Source of the DNA: Saccharothrix sp. NRRL B-16314
GTDB lineage: Bacteria; Actinomycetota; Actinomycetes; Mycobacteriales; Pseudonocardiaceae
DNA length: 64,000 nt
Direction: 5' to 3'
Assembly: GCF_000716595.1 (NCBI RefSeq)
Contig: NZ_JNXC01000001.1
Coordinates: 620,001-684,000, forward strand
A model generated the notes under the pieces. That model ran no database searches and was not told the DNA's origin. It saw only the letters and a list, made by a program, of their open reading frames with translations. This document shows, one piece after another, positions 8,003 to 16,109 of the stretch. The stretch's first letter is position 1. The number at the start of each line of letters is the position of its first letter. Both the position numbers and the translations under genes were made by a program.

Positions 8003-8008
8003 AGCCTA
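8003..8008 (-). promoter_or_regulatory. -10 element (TAGGCT) for the DinB-like gene
   Basis: TAGGCT on the minus strand lies 7 nt before the GTG at 7995, giving a leaderless transcript. It overlaps the last codon of the upstream methyltransferase gene. Confidence 0.55.
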
Positions 8009-8812
8009 GGGACTCACGACGTCCCACGACACGGTGACCTCGCCGAGCCTCCAGCGCTTCCGGTCGTCCAGCACCGGCCAGCCGCGCGCGGCCAGCAGCC
8101 GCACCGACTCCACCCAGCGGGCACGCGGCCCGTAGGGGGCGAACGGCGCGGCCGTCGCCCAGCACGCGTCCAGCTCGCTCAGCAGCGCGTGCACCTTCTC
8201 GCCGGGAACGTTGTGGTGGATCAACGCCTTAGGCAGCCGTTCGGCCAGGTCGCCCGGTGCTTCCAGGTCGGCGGGCAGGCACGACAGCGTGAACGTTCGC
8301 GGTCCTTCGGCGGTCAGCGCGACCCAGGAGCAGCGGCGGCCGATCTCGTCGCACGTGCCCTCGACCAGCACACCGCCCGGCGCGAGGCGGCCGACCATGG
8401 TGTCCCACGCCTCCGCCGCCTGCTCCTCGGTGTACTGGCGCAGCACGTTGAACGCGCGCAGCAGCACCGGGCGGGCGCCGGCCAGCTCGAACCCGCCGCG
8501 CCGGAAGTCCAGCCGCGGCGGGTCGGCGACCTCCTTGCCCGCGGCGACCCGGTCCGCGTCCAGCTCCAGGCCGAGCACCCGGACGTCCGGGGCGACCTTG
8601 CCGAGCCTGGAGGCCAGTTCGACCGTGGTGACGGGCGACGACCCGTAGCCGAGGTCCACCACCAGCGGCTGGTCGTGGGACAGCAGCAGGTCGCGGTAGG
8701 CGTGCGCGACCCACCGGTCGACCCGGCGCAGGCGGTTCGGGTTGGTCGTGCCCCTCGTGGGCAGGCCGAGCGCGCGTGCCCGGCCCGCGGCTAGGCGCGG
8801 CGATCGAGCCAT
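8006..8812 (-). CDS. Class I SAM-dependent methyltransferase-like protein
   Basis: A 268-residue protein with a Rossmann-type SAM-binding core. VVDLGYGSSPVTTVEL (about residues 51-66) is motif I, LGLELDADR is the acidic end of strand 2, and APGGVLVEGTCDEIG corresponds to the post-motif strand. The substrate cannot be inferred. The start overlaps the end of the DUF2505 gene by 22 bp, so the two are translated from one leftward transcript. Confidence 0.75.
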   Translation of the reverse strand: MARSPRLAAGRARALGLPTRGTTNPNRLRRVDRWVAHAYRDLLLSHDQPLVVDLGYGSSPVTTVELASRLGKVAPDVRVLGLELDADRVAAGKEVADPPRLDFRRGGFELAGARPVLLRAFNVLRQYTEEQAAEAWDTMVGRLAPGGVLVEGTCDEIGRRCSWVALTAEGPRTFTLSCLPADLEAPGDLAERLPKALIHHNVPGEKVHALLSELDACWATAAPFAPYGPRARWVESVRLLAARGWPVLDDRKRWRLGEVTVSWDVVSP

Positions 8813-9285
8813 TCGGCGGTGAACTCGGTTTCCTTGTCCAGCAGCAGGGCGACCTGCTCGGCGATCAACGTCTCCAGCTTCCCGCCCATGAGCGGGATGC
8901 CTACTTTTACCTGACCCGTGAGGGTGAGTTCACTCCCACTCGCGGTGTCGGCGAGCGTGATCGTGCCGTCCAGCCGGCCCGGAACGCCGTTCAGCGTCAC
9001 CTCGACCGTGCCCGCGTAACCGGCCTCGGTCCACGACTCGGCGCGGTCGATGACGAGGTCGCCGCCGAGCAGACCGCGTGCCACCGACGGCAGCTTGTCG
9101 GCCGGGACACCCTGCTTGAGCTGGTACGACGTGCTCGTGCCCGTGGTCGTGAAGGCGACCAGTTCCGGGTCCGTGCCGCCCAGCGCGGCCAGCCGGTCGC
9201 GCAGGTGCGTCTCGTCCACCAGCGCTGCGTACACGTCCCGCGCGGGCCGGCGGGACGTGGTTCGGTGCTCGATGCGGCGTGCCAT
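8791..9285 (-). CDS. DUF2505 family protein
   Basis: A 164-residue protein that opens with RRIEHRTTSRRPARDVYAAL and matches the DUF2505 family, a START/SRPBCC-like fold of unknown function found beside murB in actinobacteria. It has no signal peptide or membrane segment. The ATG at 9285 is preceded by TAGCCT at 7 nt. It is divergent from murB with only 25 bp between the start codons, and overlaps the downstream methyltransferase gene. Confidence 0.8.
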   Translation of the reverse strand: MARRIEHRTTSRRPARDVYAALVDETHLRDRLAALGGTDPELVAFTTTGTSTSYQLKQGVPADKLPSVARGLLGGDLVIDRAESWTEAGYAGTVEVTLNGVPGRLDGTITLADTASGSELTLTGQVKVGIPLMGGKLETLIAEQVALLLDKETEFTAEWLDRRA

Positions 9286-9292
9286 GTCGCGG

Positions 9293-9302
9293 AGGCTACC
9301 GT
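9293..9302. promoter_or_regulatory. Interlocked divergent -10 elements for DUF2505 and murB
   Basis: The minus-strand -10 TAGCCT (9298-9293) ends 7 nt before the DUF2505 ATG. The plus-strand -10 TACCGT (9297-9302) ends 8 nt before the murB GTG. The two hexamers share the TA at 9297-9298, so only one of the two promoters can be opened at a time. Confidence 0.6.
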
Positions 9303-9310
9303 TCACGGTC

Positions 9311-10393
9311 GTGACAACCCCGCCCTCCAGTACCCGTGTGCCGCTGGCCGAGTGCACCACGCTCAGGCTCGGTGGCCCCGCGGCGAGGTTCACGCGCGCC
9401 ACCACGGCCGCCGAGCTGGTCGAGACCGTGCGCGAGTTGGACGCGTCCGGTGAACCGCTGCTGCTGCTCGGCGGCGGGTCGAACCTCGTGGTCGCGGACG
9501 CCGGGTTCGCCGGCACGGTGGTGCGGGTCGGCACGGCCGGCCGTCGGCTCGACCCGCTGGGCGACGGGCTGGTGCAGCTCACCGTCGAGGCGGGCGAGGA
9601 CTGGGACTCGGTCGTCGCGGAGGCCGTGGCGCAGGGCCTGGGCGGGCTGGAGTGCCTGTCCGGCATCCCCGGCCTGGTCGGCGCGACGCCCGTGCAGAAC
9701 GTCGGCGCGTACGGCGTGGAGGTGGCGCAGGTGCTGACCTCGGTCGACCTGCTGGACCGCCGCACCGGCCGGGTGCACCAGGTGCCCGCCGACGGGCTGG
9801 GGCTGGCCTACCGGACGAGCGTGCTGAAGGGCACGGACCACGCGGTGGTGCTGCGGGCACGCTTCGCGCTGACGGCGGGCGGTCAGTCCGCGCCTATCCG
9901 GTACGCCGAGCTGGCGCGGGTGCTGGGCGTGGCGCCGGGCGACCGGGTGCCCGCCGACGCGGCCCGCAAGGCGGTGCTGGAACTGCGGCGCGGCAAGGGC
10001 ATGGTGCTGGACGCGACGGACCACGACACGTGGAGCGCGGGCTCGTTCTTCACCAACCCGCTGGTGGACGACTCGACGTTGACCGGGGTGCTGATCCGGA
10101 TCGCCGAGCGGCTCGGGTCGCACGTGGACGTGCCGACGTACCCGGCGGGCGCCGGGTTCTCGAAGCTGTCGGCGGCGTGGCTGATCGAACGCGCCGGCTT
10201 CCACCGCGGGTACCGCGGGCCGGGCGGTCGGGTGGCGCTGTCGGGCAAGCACACCCTGGCGTTGACGAACCGCGGCGGGGCGTCGACCGAGGACCTGCTG
10301 GACCTGGCGCGCGAGGTGCGCGACGGGGTGCGGACGGCGTTCGGCGTGGAGCTGCGCCCGGAGCCGGTGTTGGTGTCCTGCGACCTGCGGTGA
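9311..10393 (+). CDS. murB: UDP-N-acetylmuramate dehydrogenase
   Basis: A 360-residue FAD enzyme that reduces UDP-GlcNAc-enolpyruvate to UDP-MurNAc in cytoplasmic peptidoglycan precursor synthesis. It opens with ECTTLRLGGPA. The FAD-binding LLLLGGGSNLVV and LSGIPGLVGATPVQNVGAYG blocks follow, then the catalytic-Ser block GSFFTNP and the GFSKLSAAWLIE end of the substrate domain. The GTG at 9311 gives the usual N-terminus and has TACCGT 8 nt upstream; longer frames upstream cross the divergent gene. Placement beside DUF2505 and an L,D-transpeptidase is the standard actinobacterial order. Confidence 0.95.
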   Translation: MTTPPSSTRVPLAECTTLRLGGPAARFTRATTAAELVETVRELDASGEPLLLLGGGSNLVVADAGFAGTVVRVGTAGRRLDPLGDGLVQLTVEAGEDWDSVVAEAVAQGLGGLECLSGIPGLVGATPVQNVGAYGVEVAQVLTSVDLLDRRTGRVHQVPADGLGLAYRTSVLKGTDHAVVLRARFALTAGGQSAPIRYAELARVLGVAPGDRVPADAARKAVLELRRGKGMVLDATDHDTWSAGSFFTNPLVDDSTLTGVLIRIAERLGSHVDVPTYPAGAGFSKLSAAWLIERAGFHRGYRGPGGRVALSGKHTLALTNRGGASTEDLLDLAREVRDGVRTAFGVELRPEPVLVSCDLR

Positions 10394-10528
10394 GCCCGCG
10401 GACCGGCCGCCGCGACCTGCCGGGCCCGTCCTCCACCGTGTCGGCTGGACAGCCGAACGGGTGACTGCGTGTGACGAAACCTCACTCCGCGCGTTTCATG
10501 GTGGTAGGGGCACCCGTTGGAGGTCGCC

Positions 10529-11524
10529 ATGGCCTACCCGGACGACGAGCGAGCGGCGATCAGGCCGATCAAGAAGCTGGTTGAGGACGACTTCCTGAGC
10601 CGGCCCGGCGTGGTGGGTGTGGACCTCGGCGAGAAGACCGTCGCCGGTCGGCCGACCGGCGAGTCGGCCATCGTCGTGTTCGTCCGCCGCAAGGGCCCGG
10701 CCGCCCAGTTCACCATCCCGCCGGACGTGCTGGGCGTGCCGACCGACGTGGTCGAGGACTCGTTCTCGCCGCACCACACCATCGCGTCACCCGAAGGCGT
10801 GAGCGGGGCGGAGCGGCACGAGCTGCTGCTGGGCGGGATCGGGATCGGGCCGAGCCGGGCGATCCGGTTCGTGCCGCCGGACGTCCCCGAAGTGGACGAC
10901 TACGTGATCGCCGGGACGTTGGGCGCGTTCGTCACGCCGCGCCGCCGGCACATGGTCATGGCGCTGACGTCGTTCCACGTGGCCTGCGTGGACGACGCCT
11001 GGGCGGTCGGTGACCCGATGGTGCACCCGTCCCGGGTCGACGGCGGGCACCCGGTGCACGACCGCGTCGGCGCGCTGGCGCGGGCCGCCCTGGCCGGCGC
11101 GGTGGACGCCGCCGCGATCATGCTCACCACGCCGTGCGTGCGGCTGGACGTCGTGGGGCTGGGCCCCGTGCTGGGCCAAGCCGAGGCGCGGGTCGGCCGG
11201 CGCGTGCGCAAGCGCGGCCGGACGACGGCCGTCACCGAAGGCCTGGTCGCCTCGACGGACGCCGTGATCAGGCTGGACTTCGGCGTCGGCATCGGCGTCC
11301 GCACCCTGTACGACCAGATCCGGGTCGAGACGCCGGGGTTCGCCGACCACGGCGACTCGGGCGCCGTCCTGCTCGACGACGGCAACCGGGTGGTCGGCCT
11401 CTACTGCGGCGGCAGCCCGCACCGCGGTTTCGCGAACCCCATCGGCCCGGTGCTCGACCAGCTCGACGTCGACCTGCTCACGCCCGGTGCACGCGGCTCG
11501 CCGACGCCTGCGCCCGGGGCTTGA
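10529..11524 (+). CDS. Trypsin-like serine peptidase-fold protein, probably cytoplasmic
   Basis: A 331-residue protein with an N-terminal region of about 110 residues, then a trypsin-like fold. The likely triad is H150 in TSFHVAC, an Asp in VDAAAIML (about residue 194), and S277 in HGDSGAVLL. A GRTTAVTEG strand precedes the last part. No signal peptide or membrane segment is seen, so it probably works inside the cell or leaves by another route. GGAGG at 10519-10523 fixes the ATG at 10529 as the start. Its 3' end overlaps the convergent SDR gene by 47 bp. Substrates are unknown. Confidence 0.7.
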   Translation: MAYPDDERAAIRPIKKLVEDDFLSRPGVVGVDLGEKTVAGRPTGESAIVVFVRRKGPAAQFTIPPDVLGVPTDVVEDSFSPHHTIASPEGVSGAERHELLLGGIGIGPSRAIRFVPPDVPEVDDYVIAGTLGAFVTPRRRHMVMALTSFHVACVDDAWAVGDPMVHPSRVDGGHPVHDRVGALARAALAGAVDAAAIMLTTPCVRLDVVGLGPVLGQAEARVGRRVRKRGRTTAVTEGLVASTDAVIRLDFGVGIGVRTLYDQIRVETPGFADHGDSGAVLLDDGNRVVGLYCGGSPHRGFANPIGPVLDQLDVDLLTPGARGSPTPAPGA

Positions 11525-12209
11525 GCACGATCTGGTCGAGGTTCACGTGCGAGGGCCTGGTCACCGCGAACGCGATCACGTCCGCCACGTCGTCCGCGGT
11601 CAGCGGGGTCACGCCCTGGTAGACGGCGGCGGCCCGCTCGGCGTCGCCGTCGAACCGGTTCACCGAGAAGTCCGTCTCCACCATGCCCGGCAGGATTTCG
11701 GTCACCCGCACCGGCTGCCCCAGCAGCTCACCGCGCAGCGTCCGGTGCAGCGCCGACTGCGCGTGCTTGGCCGACGTGTACCCGGAACCGTTGTCGTAGG
11801 CCTCGAAGGCGGCGACCGAGGTCACGGTGACCACGTGCCCGTCACCGGAGGCGATGAGCTTCGGCAGCAGGCCCTTGGTGACCCGCAGCGTGCCCAGCAC
11901 GTTCGTCTCCCACATCCACCGCCAGTGCTCCTCGTCGGCTTGCGCCACGGTGGACATGCCACGCGCGCCGCCGGCGTTGTTGACCAGCACCCGGGCGGCG
12001 GGGACGGCGTCGACGAACGCCTCCACCGACGGCGCGGACGTGACGTCCAGCTCGACCGCCGTGCCCCCGATCTCGTCCGCGATAGCCTGGAGGCGGTCGA
12101 TCCGCCGGGCGCCCAGCACCACGTGGAAGCCCTCGGCGGCGAGCCTGCGGGCGGTGGCCTCACCGATGCCCGCGCTGGCTCCGGTCACGACTGCGATAGG
12201 ACGGTTCAC
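11478..12209 (-). CDS. SDR family NAD(P)-dependent oxidoreductase
   Basis: A 243-residue classical short-chain dehydrogenase. It has the cofactor motif TGASAGIGEA at residues 9-18, NNAGG at about 78, a catalytic Ser in VTSVAAFE, and the YTSAKHA active-site motif. It is closest in kind to YdfG-like (serine/3-hydroxy acid) dehydrogenases, but the substrate is not certain. The GTG at 12209 has TAGGAT 7 nt upstream. The gene occupies the position of the SDR between murB and mshA in mycobacteria and is divergent from the L,D-transpeptidase. Confidence 0.85.
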   Translation of the reverse strand: MNRPIAVVTGASAGIGEATARRLAAEGFHVVLGARRIDRLQAIADEIGGTAVELDVTSAPSVEAFVDAVPAARVLVNNAGGARGMSTVAQADEEHWRWMWETNVLGTLRVTKGLLPKLIASGDGHVVTVTSVAAFEAYDNGSGYTSAKHAQSALHRTLRGELLGQPVRVTEILPGMVETDFSVNRFDGDAERAAAVYQGVTPLTADDVADVIAFAVTRPSHVNLDQIVLKPRAQASASRVHRA

Positions 12210-12216
12210 GCAGGCG

Positions 12217-12242
12217 ATCCTAGGTGTGTGATGCAGATCACC
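12217..12242. promoter_or_regulatory. SDR -10 element and CRP-like half-symmetric site
   Basis: TAGGAT on the minus strand (12222-12217) is the SDR -10, 7 nt from its GTG. Immediately upstream, TGTGA-TGCAGA-TCACC (12227-12242) differs by one base from the CRP consensus TGTGA-N6-TCACA. It lies between the SDR and the divergent L,D-transpeptidase gene, so a CRP/FNR-type protein could control either one. This is sequence similarity only. Confidence 0.4.
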
Positions 12243-12288
12243 CACACCGAACGCCGTGCGGGACGTCCTTCGATCGGGAGGTCGTAAC

Positions 12289-13434
12289 GTGCACAGGAGA
12301 TTGGCGGCTCTGCTGGTCGGCTTGGCCCTGCTGGCCGGCTGCTCGGCGCAGGTGGAACAGGGCACGGCCAAACCGGTGGGCGGCGACAACCCGCCGGTGG
12401 CGAAGGTCACCACCGCGCCCGCCGACGGCGCGGCCGACGTGCCGGTGACCGTGCCGGTGCAGGTCACGGTGGCCGAGGGCGTCATCGACGAGGTCAAGCT
12501 CACCAACCCCGAGGGGCAGCCCGTCAAGGGCAAGCTCGCCGACGACAAGAAGTCCTGGTCGAGCACCGAGCCGCTGGGCTACGGCAAGAGCTACACGTAC
12601 GCGGGCCGGGCCACCGGCACCGACGGCAGGCCGGTCGACCTCACGGGCACGTTCAGCACCATCACGCCGGCCGTCCAGGTGCGCGCCACGCTGTTCCCCG
12701 GCGACAACCAGACGATGGGTGTCGCGGTCCCGATCAAGGTCGAGTTCGACGCGGACGTCGCCGACCGGGCCACCGTGGAGAAGGCGCTGACGGTCACCAA
12801 CTCGGCGGGCGTGCAGGGCAGCTGGGGTTGGCTGAACTCCCGCGCCGTGCACTACCGGCCGGAGAAGTACTGGCCCGCGAACACCCGGGTCCACGTCGAG
12901 GCGAAGCTCTACGGCGTCCCCTACGGTGGCGGCGCGTTCGGCCGCGCGGACGTGACCAGCGACTTCACCATCGGCCGCAACCAGGTCGTGAAGATCGACA
13001 CGCCGTCGCACCAGCTCGTGGTGCAGCGCGACGGGCAGACCGTGGCGTCCTACCCGGCGTCGTTCGGCAAGGACGCGGACCCGGAGCTGACCACGCCCAA
13101 CGGCACGTTCGTGGTGATGCAGAAGGACCCGCAGTTCAGCTTCGACAACCCGCGCTACGGCTACACCAACGTGGTGAAGAAGTGGGCCGTCCGGTTCTCC
13201 AACCACGGCGAGTTCATCCACGAGAACAACGACAACGCGGCGAACATCGGCAAGAACAACACCTCGCACGGCTGCGCGAACCTGCTGGAGGCCGACGCCA
13301 AGGCGTACTACGACAGCGCGCTCGTGGGCGACCCGGTCGAGGTCACCGGCTCGATCACCACCCTCCCGCCGCAGTTCGACTGGTACGACTGGCAGATCCC
13401 CTGGGCCCAGTGGCAGACCATGTCCGCGCTGTGA
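12289..13434 (+). CDS. L,D-transpeptidase lipoprotein (Ig-like domains plus YkuD catalytic domain)
   Basis: A 381-residue exported enzyme that makes 3-3 peptidoglycan cross-links. A lipobox LLAGC at residues 15-19 predicts a lipid anchor. Two Ig-like domains span about 35-240, and the YkuD domain carries the SHGC motif with catalytic Cys at about 329 and an upstream His in EFIHENN. This domain set matches mycobacterial class LdtMt5/LprQ proteins, also found between murB and mshA. GGGAGG at 12276-12281 supports the GTG start. A Trp/Tyr-rich C-terminal tail follows the catalytic domain. Confidence 0.9.
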   Translation: MHRRLAALLVGLALLAGCSAQVEQGTAKPVGGDNPPVAKVTTAPADGAADVPVTVPVQVTVAEGVIDEVKLTNPEGQPVKGKLADDKKSWSSTEPLGYGKSYTYAGRATGTDGRPVDLTGTFSTITPAVQVRATLFPGDNQTMGVAVPIKVEFDADVADRATVEKALTVTNSAGVQGSWGWLNSRAVHYRPEKYWPANTRVHVEAKLYGVPYGGGAFGRADVTSDFTIGRNQVVKIDTPSHQLVVQRDGQTVASYPASFGKDADPELTTPNGTFVVMQKDPQFSFDNPRYGYTNVVKKWAVRFSNHGEFIHENNDNAANIGKNNTSHGCANLLEADAKAYYDSALVGDPVEVTGSITTLPPQFDWYDWQIPWAQWQTMSAL

Positions 13435-13465
13435 CGGACTGCCACGGCAGAAATCCGCTTGCGTC

Positions 13466-13492
13466 GGGAAGCGACAGGATGACCCGAGCGTT
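13466..13492 (+). promoter_or_regulatory. SigR-like promoter before the mshA operon
   Basis: GGGAAG (13466-13471), an 18-nt spacer and GTT (13490-13492) match the SigR thiol-stress consensus GGGAAT-N18-GTT at all but one position. The GTG of the first gene follows 10 nt later. Mycothiol genes belong to the SigR regulon in Streptomyces, which fits mshA being in this operon. Confidence 0.5.
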
Positions 13493-13502
13493 GTCCTAGA
13501 TC

Positions 13503-14300
13503 GTGCAGAACACTCTCCTCGACGCCGGTGGCGTCCGGCTGGCGGTCCGCGAAGCGGGCCCGGTGGACGCCCCGGCGGTAGTGCTGGTGCACGGTTGGGC
13601 CCAGTCCGGGGAGGTGTGGCCGCCTGATCCGCCGTACCGCTCGTACGCGCTCGACCTGCGCGGTCACGGCGACTCGGAGGTCACCGAGGGCGGCTACCGC
13701 GACTCGGCCGCCTGGGCCGCCGACCTGCGCGCGGTGCTCGACCACGTCGGCAGGCCTGCGGTGCTGGTCGGCTGGTCCTACGGCGGGTTGGTGATCACCG
13801 ACTACCTGCGCGCGCACGGCACGGCGGGGGTGTCCGGGGTGGTGCTGGTCGGCGCGCTCACCGAGCTGGGCGAGGGCCGGCCCGGCGGGCTCACCGGCCG
13901 GTTGTCGAAGGCCATGCTGCCGGACTCGTTGTCGGAGGACCCGGCGGTGGCGGTGCCCGCGTTGACCGGGTTCTACCGCGACCAGGCGCCTGGTGTCCCC
14001 GGCGAGCTGGTGCAGCGGATGCTGGGCACGGCGCTGCGCGTCCCGCCGCGGGTGCGCCGCGAGATGTTCAAGCGCGACGTGGAGAGCGCCGCCGTGCTGA
14101 AGGCGGTCGACAAGCCGACACTGGTGGTGCACGGCACCGCCGACGAGGTGGTCGACCCGGCCGCCGGCGAGTACGCGGCAGCCATGATCCCCGGAGCCGA
14201 CTTGCGCCGCTACGACCGCACGGGACACGCGCCGTTCCTCGAACAGCCCGAACGGTTCGCCGCCGACCTGGCCGGCTTCGTCGCGGAGGTCTCCCGGTGA
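13503..14300 (+). CDS. Alpha/beta hydrolase, first gene of the mshA operon
   Basis: A 265-residue alpha/beta hydrolase. It shows LVHGWAQSG at residues 28-36 (oxyanion loop), LDLRGHGDS, the nucleophile elbow GWSYGG (Ser about 95), a DEVVDP acidic segment and [10 protein letters not shown] with the catalytic His. It is cytoplasmic with no signal peptide. Its stop overlaps the mshA start by 4 bp (GTGA), so it is translationally coupled to mycothiol synthesis, though no direct role in that pathway can be shown. Confidence 0.8.
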   Translation: MQNTLLDAGGVRLAVREAGPVDAPAVVLVHGWAQSGEVWPPDPPYRSYALDLRGHGDSEVTEGGYRDSAAWAADLRAVLDHVGRPAVLVGWSYGGLVITDYLRAHGTAGVSGVVLVGALTELGEGRPGGLTGRLSKAMLPDSLSEDPAVAVPALTGFYRDQAPGVPGELVQRMLGTALRVPPRVRREMFKRDVESAAVLKAVDKPTLVVHGTADEVVDPAAGEYAAAMIPGADLRRYDRTGHAPFLEQPERFAADLAGFVAEVSR

Positions 14301-15550
14301 AGCGGGTCGCCGTGCTCTCCGTGCACACCTCGCCGCTGGAGCAGCCCGGCACGGGCGACGCGGGCGGCATGAACGTCTACATCGTGCAGACCGCGACGCG
14401 GATGGCGCAGCGCGGCATCGAGGTGGAGATCTTCACCCGGGCCACCTCGTCGGACCTGCCGCCGGTCGCCGAGCTCGCGCCGGGCGTGAAGGTCAGGCAC
14501 GTGGTGGCGGGCCCGTTCGAGGGCCTGGGCAAGGAGGAGCTGCCCGGTCAGCTCTGCGCGTTCGCCGCGGGCGTGCTGCGCGCCGAGGCACGGCACGAGC
14601 CGGGCCACTACGACGTCGTCCACTCCCACTACTGGCTGTCCGGCCAGGTCGGCTGGCTGGCCCGGGAACGCTGGGCCGTGCCGCTGGTGCACACCGCGCA
14701 CACCCTGGCGAAGGTCAAGAACCTGGCGCTGGCCGCGGCCGACACGCCCGAGCCCCGGATGCGGGTGATCGGCGAGGAGCAGGTCGTCACCGAGGCGGAC
14801 CGGCTGCTCGCCAACACCGACGTCGAAGCCGCCGAGCTGATCAAGCTGTACGACGCGGACCCGGACAAGGTGCTGGTGGTGCCGCCGGGCGTCGACCTGG
14901 AGCGATTCCGGCCGGGCGACCGGGAGGCCGCGCGGTCGGCGTTGGGGCTGGGGCCGGAGTCCGTCGTGCTCGCGTTCGTGGGGCGCATCCAGCCGTTGAA
15001 GGCGCCGGACGTGCTGCTGCGCGCCGCCGCCGAGATGCTCGCGCGCGAGCCGGCGCTGCGGTCGCGGCTGGTCGTCCTGATCGTCGGTGGGCCGTCCGGC
15101 TCGGGCATGAAGACGCCGGACCAGCTGGTGCGGCTCGCGGCGGAACTGCGGATCTCCGACGTGGTGCGGTTCCTGCCACCGCAGGGCGGCGCGGACCTGG
15201 CGCGGATCTACCGGGCGGCCGACGTGGTCGCCGTGCCCAGCTACAACGAGTCGTTCGGCCTGGTCGCGCTGGAGGCGCAGGCGTGCGGCACACCGGTCGT
15301 CGCGGCGTCCGTCGGCGGGCTGCCGGTGGCCGTTCGCGACGGCGTGTCCGGCGCGCTGGTGGACGGCCACGACGCCGAGCCGTGGGCGCGGGCGCTGTCC
15401 GACGTCGTGCTGAACCCCGGCTACCGGGAGGAGCTGGCCGGCAACGCGGTCGGCCACGCCCGCAGGTTCTCGTGGGACCGGACGACTGATTCACTCCTCG
15501 CGGGGTACGCCGAAGCACGCGATGTGTTCCGCGAGGAGGTGTTCGCTTGA
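14297..15550 (+). CDS. mshA: D-inositol-3-phosphate glycosyltransferase (mycothiol synthesis)
   Basis: A 417-residue GT4-family glycosyltransferase that joins GlcNAc from UDP-GlcNAc to inositol 3-phosphate, the first step of mycothiol synthesis. The N-terminal [12 protein letters not shown] loop, HSHYWLSG segment, VVPPGVD motif and the nucleotide-sugar site [18 protein letters not shown] are all present and typical of MshA. The GTG overlaps the hydrolase stop by 4 bp, and the stop overlaps the YbjN-type gene by 4 bp, giving a tightly coupled three-gene operon. It acts in the cytoplasm. Confidence 0.95.
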   Translation: MKRVAVLSVHTSPLEQPGTGDAGGMNVYIVQTATRMAQRGIEVEIFTRATSSDLPPVAELAPGVKVRHVVAGPFEGLGKEELPGQLCAFAAGVLRAEARHEPGHYDVVHSHYWLSGQVGWLARERWAVPLVHTAHTLAKVKNLALAAADTPEPRMRVIGEEQVVTEADRLLANTDVEAAELIKLYDADPDKVLVVPPGVDLERFRPGDREAARSALGLGPESVVLAFVGRIQPLKAPDVLLRAAAEMLAREPALRSRLVVLIVGGPSGSGMKTPDQLVRLAAELRISDVVRFLPPQGGADLARIYRAADVVAVPSYNESFGLVALEAQACGTPVVAASVGGLPVAVRDGVSGALVDGHDAEPWARALSDVVLNPGYREELAGNAVGHARRFSWDRTTDSLLAGYAEARDVFREEVFA

Positions 15551-16047
15551 GCCGGGAACCGGAACAGGACCTGGACGACGTCATCCGGTCCACTTTGGAC
15601 GAACGGGAGCTCGGGTACGACCGCAAGGGACCGGGCCGGTTCTTCGTGACCCTGCCCGGCACGAAGAAGCTCCAGACGAACTGCTGGCTCGTGGCCGGCC
15701 GGCACGCGCTGGTCGTGGAGGCGTTCGTGTGCCGCAAGCCCGACGAGGCGCACGAGGACGTCTACCGGTTCTTGTTGCGGCGCAACGCGAAGCTGTACGG
15801 CGTGCACTACACGATCGACACGACCGGTGACATCTACCTGGTCGGCCGGATCGCGCCGCACGCCGTGACGCCCGACGAGCTGGACCGCGTACTCGGGCAG
15901 GTGGTCGAGGCGGCCGACGGCGACTTCAACACGCTGCTGGAGATCGGGTTCGCCGGCGCCATCCAGCGGGAGTGGGACTGGCGGGTCTCGCGCGGCGAGC
16001 CGCTGGCCAACCTCCAGGCGTTCCGCCACCTGGTGTCCGAATCGTGA
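15547..16047 (+). CDS. YbjN domain-containing protein
   Basis: A 166-residue cytoplasmic protein of the YbjN family. Members have a secretion-chaperone-like alpha/beta fold and no proven enzymatic role. Its position directly after mshA, with a 4-bp TTGA overlap, is conserved in mycobacteria. The TTG start is set by that overlap and gives the expected N-terminus ([12 protein letters not shown]). The conserved neighbourhood suggests a role tied to mycothiol or stress, but this is inference. Confidence 0.8.
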   Translation: MSREPEQDLDDVIRSTLDERELGYDRKGPGRFFVTLPGTKKLQTNCWLVAGRHALVVEAFVCRKPDEAHEDVYRFLLRRNAKLYGVHYTIDTTGDIYLVGRIAPHAVTPDELDRVLGQVVEAADGDFNTLLEIGFAGAIQREWDWRVSRGEPLANLQAFRHLVSES

Positions 16048-16109
16048 TCGCACCCGCGCAACTGCGGTGAGCCCGAGTCCCGTCCCACCGGTGAACCGAG
16101 GGAGGGCAA

